Source of the DNA: Oscheius dolichura
Taxonomy: Eukaryota; Nematoda; Chromadorea; Rhabditida; Rhabditidae
DNA: 64,000 bases
NCBI GenBank assembly: GCA_932521035.1
Contig: OW051495.1
Coordinates: 6,696,001-6,760,000 of the forward strand
Direction: 5' to 3'
The number at the start of each line of letters is the position of its first letter. Within the stretch, counting starts at the first letter, position 1. Below are positions 35,002 to 47,096 of this stretch, one piece after another. The position numbers were made by a program, and so were the translations under genes. The notes beneath the pieces were generated by a model. That model did not search any database. It was not told where the DNA came from and saw only the letters and a program-made list of their open reading frames with translations.

Positions 35002-35651
35002 ATGAGCTGTCGACTCTACTTTGGTCTCCTTCTCCTGGCCCTCGGCGCTCATTGCTGTGACTTCACCGCCAAGGTACACCTGGAGCAGAGCAGTGAGGCC
35101 GTCTTCGCCCAGTTCACCTTCCATAACGAGACCCGGAGTGATCTGTAAGTGACTACCGGTACAAAAAACACCTGGAAAGGACCAAAAACACAGCTGATTT
35201 CCGAGGAGATGGCGTTACACGGCGCCCTTTAGACCCTATTTACCTCTCGGTGATAAAGCAGCAGAGAACGGTTACGGGGGGACACTCGATACGGGAAGAG
35301 AGCAGGCGGTTCCAGATTCACCCTCGAGCCGTTCCAGGAACCGCTCTCGTTCCACATCGTCGGCGACTTGTGCAACATGAAACCGACCACTCTCAAGGTA
35401 CTCCCTGTAATCCATAGAGGGAATACAGACCGGAACTTCAGGTCTGGAAGAAGCGACCCGAGAACCCTGATGTGCCGCCGACAGGAACGAGTTTCGGCTT
35501 TTTGGAGGGAATGGGAGAGGCTGCCTACATTGTATTAATTGTCGCCTCCAATAGAGAAAAGAGATTTCAGGTCTACGACACCCTGCCCAAGATGGTCTCC
35601 CGGGCCGGGGTCGTCTGCGGTTTCGGGGACTGTGGCGGCCACGGGAAGTAA
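35002..35651 (+). CDS. Small secreted protein of unknown function
   Basis: I do not recognise the family. Four exons fit: 35002-35144, 35316-35397, 35442-35531 and 35571-35651 (131 residues). It has a clear signal peptide (MSCRLYFGLLLLALGAHC) with cleavage near Cys18/19, and a compact body with cysteines in DLCNMKP and CGFGDCGGHGK at the C-terminus, which suggests a disulfide-bonded extracellular protein. The last intron (35532-35570, 39 nt) is a multiple of three and has no stop, so leaving it in adds 13 residues without breaking the frame. The first intron (171 nt) is long for this window. Small secreted worm domains such as transthyretin-like ones were considered, but no motif matches. Confidence 0.65.
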
Positions 35652-35665
35652 TTTCCTTCTGAACT

Positions 35666-35671
35666 AATAAA
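35666..35671 (+). terminator. Poly(A) signal of the small secreted protein gene
   Basis: AATAAA 15 bp past the stop codon, implying a very short 3'UTR. Confidence 0.6.
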
Positions 35672-35699
35672 ACTTAAAGTTTTTTCTGTTATCAGCTGG

Positions 35700-36781
35700 C
35701 CTTTGTTCCTGTCCGATCCGATAAGACCCTCCCCGAGATAAAAGTCCCCGAATGAGGCTTCCTTCAGTCTTTGTTCTGTCCCTCTCTTTCTCTTTTAATT
35801 GAGTAGGCGGATCTCTGGAATAGTGTGACATATAAACGGAGAGCTGTCATCTCTACATATTATATCTCCCAGGGCACTCTCAGTCCCTCGTTATTTCTCT
35901 CGTCGATGTTGCGGCAGACCGCGCGATCGGATGGTGCCACCCGCGCGAAACTCGCTCTCTACTCATTTATAAGATCAGTCTCTATATACCTTTCATGATA
36001 CTAGTTCCTCTTCCTTATGCTAGAAACTATTCTTTTACTCATAATAATAGTGTACTTATTAGAGAACAACTATTTTTTAGAAGAATAATGGAGGGCGAAG
36101 GTCAGTTGGCAGAGTATTTGACTCAGCGAGTAGTGCAAACACAGATTTGTGCGGGCCATCTGCTGCCATTTGTACCGCTTACTCACTACTCCGTTCTCCT
36201 TTCTTCAACCTTGTTTATTTCTAGAACTCATAATATCTATTTTTGTAGATTCGAAAAGAAATTTCCTAAAATTTGGCCTTTAGCCAACTTGTGAAAGTGA
36301 AATTGATCAAGGTCTGCCACCCGGCGCCCTTCCTCGTTTGGTATTCCAATTGACAGGGGGCGAGAGAGTACAAATTGCCAATCTCCGACCTCTCTACTTC
36401 CGCCAAATATTTTTGGTCTCCTCCCGAAATTTCGACTGAATCATCTAAAAGCATCCCACGGGATTTCGTGTGCATTTTACAGATATAGTAAGCTCAACGA
36501 GAACTCAGAGCAGGTGATTATGGCCCGCCCTCTGAAAATCCCTTCCCTATAATTGAGCACCCAACAAACATGTCTTCAGTTCATAAATTCGTAGTCTTAT
36601 CTCTTCTCGGAAGACCTCCTGAGCGAGACCAACTCTTCGGAATAAAAGAGTCCATCCTGCCAGCCACCACCTGTCTCTTATCGTCTCCAATGTCTCCTTT
36701 TCATGGCCCGATGGCGTGACTTTTTCATCTCTTATCTCTTCTGGAATTATGGAATCATTCTCTCACCCATAACCTTTCAGC
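35700..36781. other. Intergenic stretch before the elongase gene
   Basis: No recognisable exon in about 1.1 kb; short frames on both strands lack motifs. It ends in CATAACCTTTCAG, one base before the elongase ATG. Confidence 0.5.
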
Positions 36782-37795
36782 ATGGCGACGCCGGTGGCTT
36801 CTTCGTTCAGCGACGTCTTCTTCGGCTCATGGAGCTTGGGCCAGACAGACAGCTTTATGACCTACTGGGTTCCCATGTCGTATAAGGTCTGTTAATTCGA
36901 AAAAAAGAGTAAAAATAAAGGGAACTTTAGATCGCTGTCGCCTATATTGTTATTATCTTCGGCGGACAGAAATTCATGAAGAACCGGAAGCCGTTCGAGC
37001 TGGATACGGTGCTTGCCCTCTGGAACTTTGGGTTTTCTCTCTTCTCAGGTATCGCCGCCTACTACCTTCTCCCCGAATTGATCTCAGTCTTCCACAAACA
37101 CGGATTTCTAGGTAGGCCCTAGTCATAATCTCTTTATATTGCATTATTACTGCAGAAGAAACCCTCCAATATGACTTCTTTCAGCTTCATATTGCGATAA
37201 TCATACCTACTACACTGATGCCATCACTGGATTCTGGGGATGGATGTTCGTCATGTCTAAAGCCCCCGAACTCGGCGATACGGCCTTCCTTGTCCTGAGG
37301 TACAGATCCCCCTGAAGTCTCCCTCTAAAAAATCTTTTTTAGGAAGAAGCCGGTGATCTTTATGCACTGGTACCATCATGTGATGACCTTCGTCTATGCA
37401 CAGATCACCTACTCCGAGCACCAGGCTTGGGCTCGTTGGTCCCTTGTCCTCAATCTTTTGGTTCACACTGTCATGTATTTCTACTTCGGGATAAGGGCTC
37501 TCAAGATCGACCTTCCTCGCCCGGTGGCCAAATTCATCACCACCATCCAGTTGACCCAGTTTGTCATCCAACTTTCTATCTTCATCCGGTTGTTATACAT
37601 TAAGAGCACTAACTCTATTCCTAGCTGCGCAGTCAGGTAATTCCCCCAGTTTTTCCTGTGAGATACAATAATTTTAGCTGGAATCCTATGATTATCGGTG
37701 GTCTGATGTACCTCAGCTATCTGTATCTTTTCGCTGATTTCTTCTACAATGCTTACATCAAAAAGAGGTCTCCTACCAAGGCTAAAGCCAACTAA
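36782..37795 (+). CDS. elo: Very-long-chain fatty acid elongase (ELO family)
   Basis: ER condensing enzyme (3-ketoacyl-CoA synthase) that extends fatty acyl-CoA by two carbons. Five exons in frame: 36782-36886, 36931-37111, 37185-37299, 37343-37636 and 37678-37795 (270 residues). Seen: MKNRKPFELDTVLALWNFGFSLFS in the first third, ELGDTAFLVLRKKPVIF, the catalytic HWYHH at about residues 142-146, YFYFGIRAL, TTIQLTQFVIQL, and a lysine-rich end KKRSPTKAKAN suited to ER retention. The membrane pattern and HWYHH context are closest to ELOVL3/6 and worm saturated/monounsaturated elongases. The ATG follows TTTCAG by one base. The 3' end faces the TRMT10 gene with about 105 bp between stop codons. Confidence 0.94.
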
Positions 37796-37832
37796 CTACG
37801 GGAAAATTTGAGACACAATCCTAGAGAGGGAT

Positions 37833-37838
37833 AATAAA
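37833..37838 (+). terminator. Poly(A) signal of the elongase gene
   Basis: AATAAA 38 bp past the elongase stop, within the 105-bp gap to the stop of the opposing TRMT10 gene. Confidence 0.65.
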
Positions 37839-37901
37839 CAAATTTCATACGCGTTTCTGTATAATAATGATGAGTCAACGATACAACATAACAATTAGGC
37901 A

Positions 37902-39058
37902 CTACTCGTCGGCGACCACTTCTTCTTCATTAATTTCGGAATCTTTGACACTTTCCTCCTCTTCTTCCGCCATCCTTTGTTCTTCCTCTTCTATAATCTT
38001 CTCCTCTTCATCTTCTTTTTTCGTCATTCCTTTTCGTTGTGGCATTACGGCAAAGAAGGCCTTTTCCCAATCATTACATTCAGAAAACCGCAGAAGGATT
38101 TCAAAAACATGGTTGACAGTCAAAACCTAGTAAAATACAACATATTTCAAGAAGGAAAGAAGGTAAACCTTTCTAGTTTTCATATTGACAAATTCGTCGA
38201 TTGGAAGGCGCGCGTGTCCATAACCTTTCTTCTCTGCAATCTGAAAGCAAAGGCCTTTATGAGCATTGTGATCTACAAGGCCACCAATTACGTATACTTT
38301 AGTTTCATCAAGAGAAGTCAGGATCTAAAATAGATGTTCAACATTGAAACAAAGTTATACAAACGTTATCTGAATCAGCCGTAAGGTAAACTATCTCAGA
38401 AGGAGGAAAGGCCTGGTCTAACGGCTGCTCATTTATATAAATATCCTGGTTCTTATTAGTTTCAATGCTATCATAATACTAAAATATTTCTACCCACGGT
38501 TCAGAAAAATTTACCGTTCTACTTGGACCATCGAATCCAACCACGTAATATTGCAACGGCTGTTCAGCTTTACGGTTTACTGAGTAACACCAATTCAACT
38601 GCATAACAGCACGCCTACAATCTTTTTCATTCATAAGATGATCGAATGACATATCTACTACTATCCGAATCTGTAATTAGATGTTTAGCCAAATTAAGAA
38701 GCAGTTGTTTACTTTTGAAGTGGATTCTGCCATGGTCTTAGCCTTAACCCGTTTCAATGAAGCTCCTTGTCCTGATTCCCTAAGGGCTTTCCGTTTGGTT
38801 TTCCTCTTTTCTTTTTCTTCGATACGCATTATTTTGCGATGTTCTAACCATCTAAAACCGTGAGTAAGTTAGGTATAAAATCCGAAGACCTCTCCCTCGC
38901 TTTTAGCTTCTTCATCTGAGTTTTGGATAGTGCGTCCTCAGGTTTAGGTTCTATTGCATCTAAACAAATCTTATAAATTGCTTTTACATAAACAAACTTG
39001 TTTCTTGCTCGTCTAAGACAATGCAGCTTCCAGGAATCGGATCATTCTCGCTGGACAT
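37902..39058 (-). CDS. trmt10: tRNA (guanine-9 N1)-methyltransferase, TRMT10 family
   Basis: SPOUT-fold enzyme that methylates G9 of tRNA. From the ATG at 39058: an acidic start with [11 protein letters not shown], a Lys/Arg-rich helix ([20 protein letters not shown]), [25 protein letters not shown], then the SAM-binding knot blocks [12 protein letters not shown] and [10 protein letters not shown] followed by [13 protein letters not shown] and [11 protein letters not shown]. It ends in a long Glu-rich acidic tail (residues after [11 protein letters not shown]). Length is about 300 residues in roughly six exons. TTTTTTTCTAG lies one base before the ATG. It sits 240 bp downstream of Miro on the same strand. 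Confidence 0.93.
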
Positions 39059-39298
39059 ACTAGAAAAAAATTAAAAGAAACTGACGCATTGATCACGGAT
39101 ATTCTGAGAGTAACTGATGCCCCCATTCCAACACTATTTGGATATTAAAAATTTATTATATAGCTACTGCTAATGTTTAAAAAAATAACAGCATGCAGTG
39201 ACTACCCGTGAAAGTGTAAGATACACAAATAATGTCAATGGTACCAAATATAAAAATTGGAAAAACTGAGCACCAATTGGTGAAATTGATTATTACTA

Positions 39299-41635
39299 TT
39301 AGTTTAAATTCTTATAGACGAGAAAACCTGCTAGAGCAGCTAAAGCAGCACCGAAAGTAATTTTAGAAAGAAGATTGGAGTCGTGGAGATAGAAGACCCG
39401 CCTCAAATGCGGATATACTGCCATCATTGCCAACTGCTCAAATACTGGGCCAGCAGCTCGGCCGATCTTAAAAATTAAAGATTGTTCGATGATAAGAATC
39501 CTACCTGGTTGTTAGTAAAACGAATCGGCTGAGGTAGCTCGTGCTGCCGACAAAACTCTTCTGGAGAAATTTCCCATCTCTGGTTCACTTCGTCACGTTC
39601 AACCTTAGTGGCAATCATCACGCATGGCGTTTTTGTTCTAAAACGCTTTTGCCCATACCTATAGTAAATAATATTCACCTGTAAAAATATTTTTGATAAA
39701 CGGTTGCACAAAATGAGAAGGAATCGGGATTGGAAACGTCGTAAAGGAAGGCAACCACATCGGCTGATGTTTCAGGGGTTGCAAGTGCATCTTGCGGCGA
39801 CAGCACATCCACCTAAATAATACCGTTAACATAACACACAAAAGTACCTCTCTTAGCAGAAGATATTTGTGTTCATCTTTGACTTTAACTTTATTTATAA
39901 CATATGGTGAATGTCTTCGCCCAATGGCCGCTACATCGGCTAGTGAACGACCTACTAAGGACTGCATAAAAACTGTCTAAAAGCAAATAGTATTTACTAT
40001 AAGTATTAATTACTTTTCCAGCATCCTTAGCTCCAACCACCAGGCATTGAAAAACTTTACGATCTGTCCCTCTCTCCGCGAGGTCCGTTTTCCTTTCACG
40101 CGTAACCCGAACTGCATCCCGGAGAGTACCCACTTGGCCTGCGACACTTCTACCCACAGCGAATCCCAAATACGCTAATTGTTCGGTAGCTTGGGAATGG
40201 TTTAATAGTGTTGTCATGCTGAATAAGAAATCATATGCAAAGATAAGTTAATTACTTCCAATATGCCATAAAACCTGTGTACGTTAACCATCCCATACGG
40301 CTCGTTTCCACAGCTGCAATTATCTAAAAATGACAAAAATTATTTTAAAAGCTGTGCAAACATCTTTTCCCAGGGTAGCAGATGGGCAAACGCTAAATAA
40401 ATTAGTCAATTCTGAAGGAGATAGGCAGCCGTCTTTATCCTCGTCGTGTTTATCAAATAACGCGGAAAGAAACTGAATACCCTCAGGAGAAAGTTCGGTA
40501 GAGCAACCAACGGGAATCTAAAAGTGATGTTAGGAAATAAGTAAAGAAAAGGCCAACGTGAATTTTTGGATAGATGTAGTCTTCACTCAATCGGAGACTC
40601 AGATCATAACCAAACTTCCGCATAACTGCCCAAGTTGTTTCATGACGTCCTCTTTCGATAAAAAGAAGATGGAGATATAGAAATCCTTGAAGATTCAAAA
40701 GGTCGTTTACGACTCCATCAGGACATCCATCGGCAACAGCTCGTTTTACGTCTTCAATAGCTGTAGCTGTAAGGGGGATTCCAAAACATAGCCGCTGGAA
40801 TTCATTTAATTCAGTGTCGTTCAAATAACCGTCATTGTCACGATCACAAATCTAAAAAAAATAATACGCTAGAAAGATAACGGATGTACCTTAAAAACAC
40901 GTATTAATGACTTTCGGCCTTTATCCGTCAACTTTTTTTCATCTGCATCGTAAAGAGGTCGCGTGGGATAGACAACAGCTTTTTGAGCGTAAAAGAAAAT
41001 TTCGTTTACGTTTTTCATTGTCTTGGCTGAACATTCCACACACGTTTCTACTTCCGGCCAGTTTTCCATAATCGGAAGGATCTGCAACATGCTAGATCTA
41101 CTCAAAAAAATAAGAATACCTTTTCTGTGTGATTAACAGGGTCATCAGACTTATTACCAACTAAAATGACCGGCACCTCATGATCTGCACCGTATATTTC
41201 CCTTAGAAAAGGCAACCATCTGAAATAAATAAACATCTTAGAAAGCTTGGTTGACTATCACCGATCGGTAATTTTTTGAATTGTTCCATCATCCGTAGCT
41301 GTATAGACCACGCAAACCACGTTTGCTAATTTTAATTCTGCTCTCAGATGAGATTCATCTGTTAATGATTGCAGTGGAAAAAGTAGTATACCCACCTCCC
41401 GCTTCTAAAGAACCGTCAACAATACTTGTGGTAACGTTCTCAGGAGTAACATCCCCGGGAATAAGAATTCTGAAGAATAATGGATCCACAATACTATACA
41501 CGCAAACCTGTCCCACTTTTTTGGTACTTTATTACACCATTCATCTTGCACAAGACTGACGAGCAGTGAGGTTTTTCCTACGCCTGATTCTCCAATTAAA
41601 ACGATTCTCACATCGCACAGGTTGTCTTCATGCAT
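39299..41635 (-). CDS. miro-1: Mitochondrial Rho GTPase (Miro/RHOT)
   Basis: Outer-mitochondrial-membrane GTPase linking mitochondria to motors and responding to Ca2+. From the ATG at 41635: N-terminal GTPase with P-loop IGESGVGKTSL, NKSD and ECSAKT; first EF-hand DRDNDGYLNDTELNEFQ; second EF-hand KHDEDKDGCLSPSELTNLF; C-terminal GTPase whose P-loop region reads CLVVGAKDAGKT; and a C-terminal membrane anchor (ITFGAALAALAGFLVY) ending KNLN. Domain order and an estimated 620 residues match Miro. About twelve exons with 40-60-nt introns. The ATG follows ATTTAG by one base and the gene lies 186 bp downstream of the tRNase Z stop on the same strand. Confidence 0.95.
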
Positions 41636-41820
41636 TCTAAATAATAAATTAATTATCAATATAACATCACTATAAACGGCTGATATCTGTCTGTAGTAAC
41701 AGCCAATATTGCAAACCAGAAATAAATAAAAATCTTCATTGATCTTAGCAACAATAACAAAATTAACAATAAATAAGACAACAAAATTTGAGATCTACGC
41801 TGTCTTCGACAGAATTCCTA

Positions 41821-44800
41821 TTAGTTCCCGTTCTTTTCATTGGTTCCTTCCTCTAATTTTGTTCGAAGGTCTCTTTGGTTCTTACGAATTTCAATTTCAA
41901 AAAGTTCTTCTTTATACACTTCTCTTAATTGATGGAGTTGAAAATAAAACGATTAAAAGAACTACCTATAAATTGGAATCAATTTCGGAAGAAGCGGCAA
42001 ATCGCCAAATGAAACTTGCATGTTATCCATCGCGATTCCAATATTTCCTACTACATCGAGATAGTGTGGCAAGGCAGGGACCTAAATAACGTTAGATCAA
42101 GTTTGTTATAGATTTTGAATCGAACCTTTGGATATCTCGCACTGAAATGGGTTAGAATCATATATTTTGCTTTCATTTTCTTCCCGATTTGCACAGCTTG
42201 TCCCATTGTAGAATGTTTTTTCTTCATCGCATTATCCTATAAAATAGTTAATCATATAGAAAACCAGACAAACTTCATGTCCGTCTTCAAATGTGGCTTC
42301 GTGAATTAGAAGATCTGCTTCTTTACCTTCGTCTACAAGAAGGTCACAAGGCTTCGTATCTCCAGAAAATACGATCCGTTTTCCGTTTGTACCAATTACA
42401 AACCCGTTAGCCATTCGAGTGTGGTGAACCTTTGGTAATTATATTGCAGTGCTAGTTTTTATTTAAATACCTGCACAGCTTTTATTTCCTGGATATTCCA
42501 TTCTTCTTTGCTAAACCCATCTGGCATCTTTATCAGGACATCTTGAACTGCGGTGAGTGCAGTCGGAAGTCGTCGTCGTTTGTTTGGTGGCCCCGGACTG
42601 CAAATAGATGTACTATCATTGACAAAATCTTATACCTTGGCGGAGGCGTAACCGGATAGCTCGAAATATCTACTACGTTTACAAGCGATTCTATGTCCTC
42701 GAAGTTGAATGAAAAGGTTTTTAATGGCTTCAAGACATTTCTGTTACAAACGAGTATCAGAGGCTCATATACTTTTCCTGAATTATATTATATTAGCAGA
42801 TGCAAAATGTTCAAGAAAACCTTTTTGAAAAAACACATCTCTTCTTTTTTGAATAATGGTGTGGAGCCCATTCATATGATCTTGATGAGCATGTGTAATC
42901 AAAACAACACGGAGCTTTAAGAGCATCTGCAAATATAAAACTCGGGTAACGCTGGTGGTTAAACATTAAGATTTAGAGGATGACAGAAGTGAACTTGATC
43001 TAGTACAACAGACATCTGTGACAAATGAATGAAAACAAACCTCTTCAACTCCCGAATACCCCAAAATTATCTTCATTTGACCATAAGATCCTTCTCCGAC
43101 ATCAACCATTAATGCTGTGTCAGCAGCTACTTCAACTAGGTAACCGGTGACATTCCTATACTTCGAGGGCACAGCTGAGGATGTACCCAAGAAAGAAATA
43201 CGAGGATATAAATCAGGTTTCCTGAGTTTTTCAATCTCTAGAACTGACATATTACTATTTTAAAAATAATGAATACCTTTATGGAAAACAGAAATAATCT
43301 TTTCAGCATCTTCGCTAATTTCCGTCTCACTCATTCGAAGATCTAGCAGTATTGGGTCAGAATCACCTATGTAAAATGCTAGTTTGAGCACAACAACTGA
43401 TACCCGAATGTCTCATCCAAAACCTTTGAAGAGGGGCCGCATAAATATAGTTTTCCTTTTTGTCTTGAAGTTCGTTTCCTTGACTGACAAGGCCTTTCCA
43501 GTTTTGCGGATATAGTGGAGGAAAAACAGGAGGGCATATTCGATTTAAAGTATGTTGATGCCTGATTAGATACTTAAGGAAAATGAGCATGAGCTACCTA
43601 TAGATGCTTTCGATACCGGGCACACATGGTCCTGATTCATTTACTACTATATGTTCACACTGTTCACCCAAAGGCTGAAAGACGTCGGTATATGTTGGGT
43701 GTTGAACAATATCCTGAGGAGTGAAGTGAACGACGTAGTCCACTTTCCTTGAGCGTGTGAGCTCCTGTAAAATCAATATTACAGTAAAATGTCTTTACTA
43801 ACATTGAAAATGGAGCTGTCCGACAATGCTTTTAAATGAGCAGGAGTGGCACAGTCAACAATTAGAGCTCGTTTACGATCATTCTAAATTGAAGTGGAAA
43901 TATGTACCAAGTTTTCAAACGTACTATTCCCACTTCTCCATCAGCAAAAACGTCTTCTGGATAAACGATACGCCCATCAGCTAAGGTAACTGACTCTCCA
44001 CTCTTCAATTTTCCAATAAACGGCCCTTTAGGGACTCCCTTAGAAATAACCTTCATAGGATCGATTCGGCGAGCAGGCTCTTTCATTTCAATAAAATATG
44101 CTATATCGATGCCACGCTGCAAAGTTTTATTCACAAAAAAAAGAAATGCGGAACCTGACTTGATCCTTCAGTCAACGGAATTGTAAGGGGAATGTAAGTA
44201 ATTTTAAGACCAGCATCTTCATATACGCCAGTTGTAAACGGATATTCTTCTACCTAAAAACTATCTATCTGATTGAAATAAGCAATACCTGAGACGGATA
44301 TTTTTCTGACCCATAATCAGAATCTTGAAATGGTCGAATACATTCCAAAAAGCTTCTAATGTTGACAGCACCATGGATCCTAGTCGATAAGGCGTTGCTC
44401 TCTTTTGAAAGTAATACAGAGGAAATGCCAGCAATATTATCCCATACCGCTGAAAACAAGGCTAGGCTTAATGGCAAAGAATTATACCTCTCGTTACAAA
44501 AACATCAGTAACGTGTAATGCCCTTAACCGAATTTGAGGAAGAAAACGAGAAACTCCTTCGGGGCAATTGAACATATAGGCTTTTAAAGGAGTTTTGATT
44601 ACGACACATGGTTTAAGATGACCGGACCCATTTGCAAGAACCTAGTTATGGTTTGATATGGCAATAATAGCAACTAACTTCAATTGACACTTTAGATGGA
44701 ATATTCGCAATGGTGAGGGCATTGACGTCTTGGACCTTCCGCTTCACGTTCTCCATGACTAGTTTAAGATTAGTGTTAGAATAACTGAGACCACGAGCTC

Positions 44801-44969
44801 TGGAATAATAAATAATTTTTTCGTTGAAAAAACGACTTACTTTAAATGATCGTATGAATGCTTCCTAATAATTTTTCTGTTTTCTTCTATTTTTCTCTTT
44901 ACTTCTTCAATTAATTCGGACTGAGCTTTGCTTCTTTTATTTATCAGCGAGGTGGATATTACTCGTTGC
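41821..44969 (-). CDS. elac2: Long-form tRNase Z (ELAC2), 5' end unresolved
   Basis: Endonuclease that trims tRNA 3' trailers in nucleus and mitochondria. The degenerate N-half and active C-half of the long form are both present. N-half: a basic helical start (IEEVKRKIEENRKIIRKHSY), PSKVSIE, then VLANGSGHLKPCVVIKT. C-half: FLGTSSAVPSKYRNVTGYLVE, the zinc motif THAHQDH (HxHxDH), FSGDTKPCDLLVDEG, LIHEATFEDGHE, HSTMGQAVQIG and LTHFSARYPKVP. The tail after LPKLIP continues through one more intron (about 41922-41963) to TAA at 41821. The first exon found begins at 44969 after GTTTTAG and has no ATG, so a short 5' exon, possibly with a mitochondrial targeting peptide, is missing. C. elegans hoe-1 is the equivalent. 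Confidence 0.93.
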
Positions 44970-45611
44970 CTAAAACTTTGAAATTACATTACATGAGTAT
45001 CGAATAAAAATTGATTACGAATAATGTTTTTGACGACGGTTCGTATTTTATAATAAAAAAGAAGAGTGAACCCCTATTGAATTTGAGTACAGCTGTAGCA
45101 AAAGGAACGCAATAAAGTCTGTTTTAGCGAAAACTTATTGCACAAGATGTACCAATAAGATTGAGGCAATATGACGAAACCCTCTTTCAATCTCATCACA
45201 TTTCAGTGAAGTCAGTCAATTATCACCAAAATAATTCCATTCACTTTGAACGAAAATTGAGAAATCGAAAATATAAAGTGGCAAACGTTTTGCGTTCAGT
45301 AAATAATTGTCTACTTGCCATGTAAATTTCAGCGAACGAGGTGCTGCTTTGTTGATGGCATTCATTCAGTTATCTCCCGACCTCAATTACACTAATTCAG
45401 TATATTGTAAACCTGTAGAGTAAAAAAATAAATGTGGAAACAAACCGCTACTGTTAAAAAAAGAAAAACAATTCATCGTGTATTTGAAGTGCTAGGGATA
45501 TATCATGGGAATAACGGAACAACGAACTACCTAAGGAACAACTAAACGCATCTACTCATTGGGAAAGATGAAAGAATAACAGAAAATCAACAATGCTGCA
45601 GATGAAATGAC

Positions 45612-46409
45612 TTAGGAGAGATTAGGGAGAGCAGATGGAAGTCCGAAAGGCGTTGTGCTATCGACACCCGGCTCAACTTTAGGTGGAGGCAGATTACGAG
45701 GATCTTCCAAAACTTCTGGCTGAAAAATAAATGTACATTGGATAACATCGCAGAATAGAAGCAAACATAGAAAGCAAAATTCGAATTCCATGCCTAAAAA
45801 TGAAGGAAAACTTACAGGAGGAGCTGTTGGGTCAACCATGGCCCCCATCCATTTATTAGTTAAAACACCGACTCCTTCAATCATTGCAAGAATAACACCT
45901 CCAAGAATTGCAGATCCAGCCATAACCTTAAGTTGGAGGTTGTAACACATCTGCATTTCGTGGTGCAAACCTTTGGCCCCGACCGTATGGCCAAAAGGGC
46001 TCCTGTTAACCCACCAGAGGCAATAGAATTTAAAGGGTCCTCCTAAAAACCATGTAGAAATAAATATTAAATGCTCACACCTTCTTTCGAATAGCCACTA
46101 AGCAACAATCTATTGTACTGAACATTCCTCCCCATGCTGCAAATTGTACTCCTGTCAGGGTACTCCTCATTCTTACTTCTTTCATCATGGACACCTAAAG
46201 GAGAATAATAACAGTAAACAAATTTTAATACCAATTTCTGTCCTTTGGCTGCATTTTTATATCCCGTAAAAGAGTGGAAAATTGATCCTCCTACAAGTCC
46301 CATAGCAAACGCTGATCCAATATCATCTCCAATACGATATGGACTGAAACACAAGCATTGACCCATCAAAAACGAACTATCACCAAGGTTCCCTAGTATA
46401 CTCCTCCAT
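45612..46409 (-). CDS. timm17: Mitochondrial import translocase subunit TIM17
   Basis: Core subunit of the TIM23 presequence translocase in the inner mitochondrial membrane. From the ATG at 46409: MEEYTREPCPYRIGDDIGSA, AMGLVGGSIFHSFTGYKNA, STLTGVQFAAWGGMFSTIDC, KKEDPLNSIASGGLTGALLA, IRSGPK, then VMAGSAILGGVILAMIEGVG and a Pro-rich C-terminus (EDPRNLPPP). Four membrane helices with the family Gly-rich motifs are visible, and length is close to the usual 165-180 residues. Roughly six exons. The neighbours on the same strand are tRNase Z (about 640 bp downstream) and MSH5 (about 690 bp upstream). Confidence 0.95.
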
Positions 46410-47096
46410 TATGGCTGTCTAGTAATTTTTAAAAAAAAATTAAAAAGACAATGTATTATGTACACCAAGCCCTGAAAATAAGGTTAATTAACAAAGAATG
46501 AACAAGACAGTTGTGCAAGAATAGTGAAGCTCCACATCAAAATTTGTGACCTCGTGGATCTGTAGCTTTCACAACCAGTAAACTGTATAAAATAAAGACG
46601 AGCACATTTGAAATTTTCATCATCGGGCGGCGCACCACTCTAGCGCCAGCGAATTTAGTTTGGCGTATGAGTTAGGTTATACCCAAAACAGGCAACTGTT
46701 TAGCTGCAACTGAAAAATCCCAGCTCGCTATTCGCTGATGAAGCTCTTGCAATCATCACACCTGAACATCATAAATTTCCAAATCCGTTTTCCAGGATAA
46801 CTGACGGAAACGTGTGTACGGTTAAATTTTTTTAAGATTATGCTATTAGTAAAAACATTTGTACGTTAAATAAAATAAAAATATCAAAATAAAACTAGGA
46901 GTATCCTATATTCTGATGAGGTCATCATAACTGAACATGTATAGTAGTATTTATTTTACCTTACAGGCAATTTACAAATTTATGCGATCTCTATAAAAAT
47001 TATATAATATTACAAAGCTATTTTTTTAAAATATCAGGTGAACAAAGATATCATACAGCTTAGACTTACAGAGATAATTTTTTTAAACTTCAAAAC
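46410..47096. other. Intergenic stretch between TIM17 and MSH5
   Basis: AT-rich 0.7 kb with no recognisable exon. A more GC-balanced patch at about 46620-46660 is not part of any frame I can support. It probably holds the TIM17 promoter and the MSH5 3'UTR. Confidence 0.5.
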
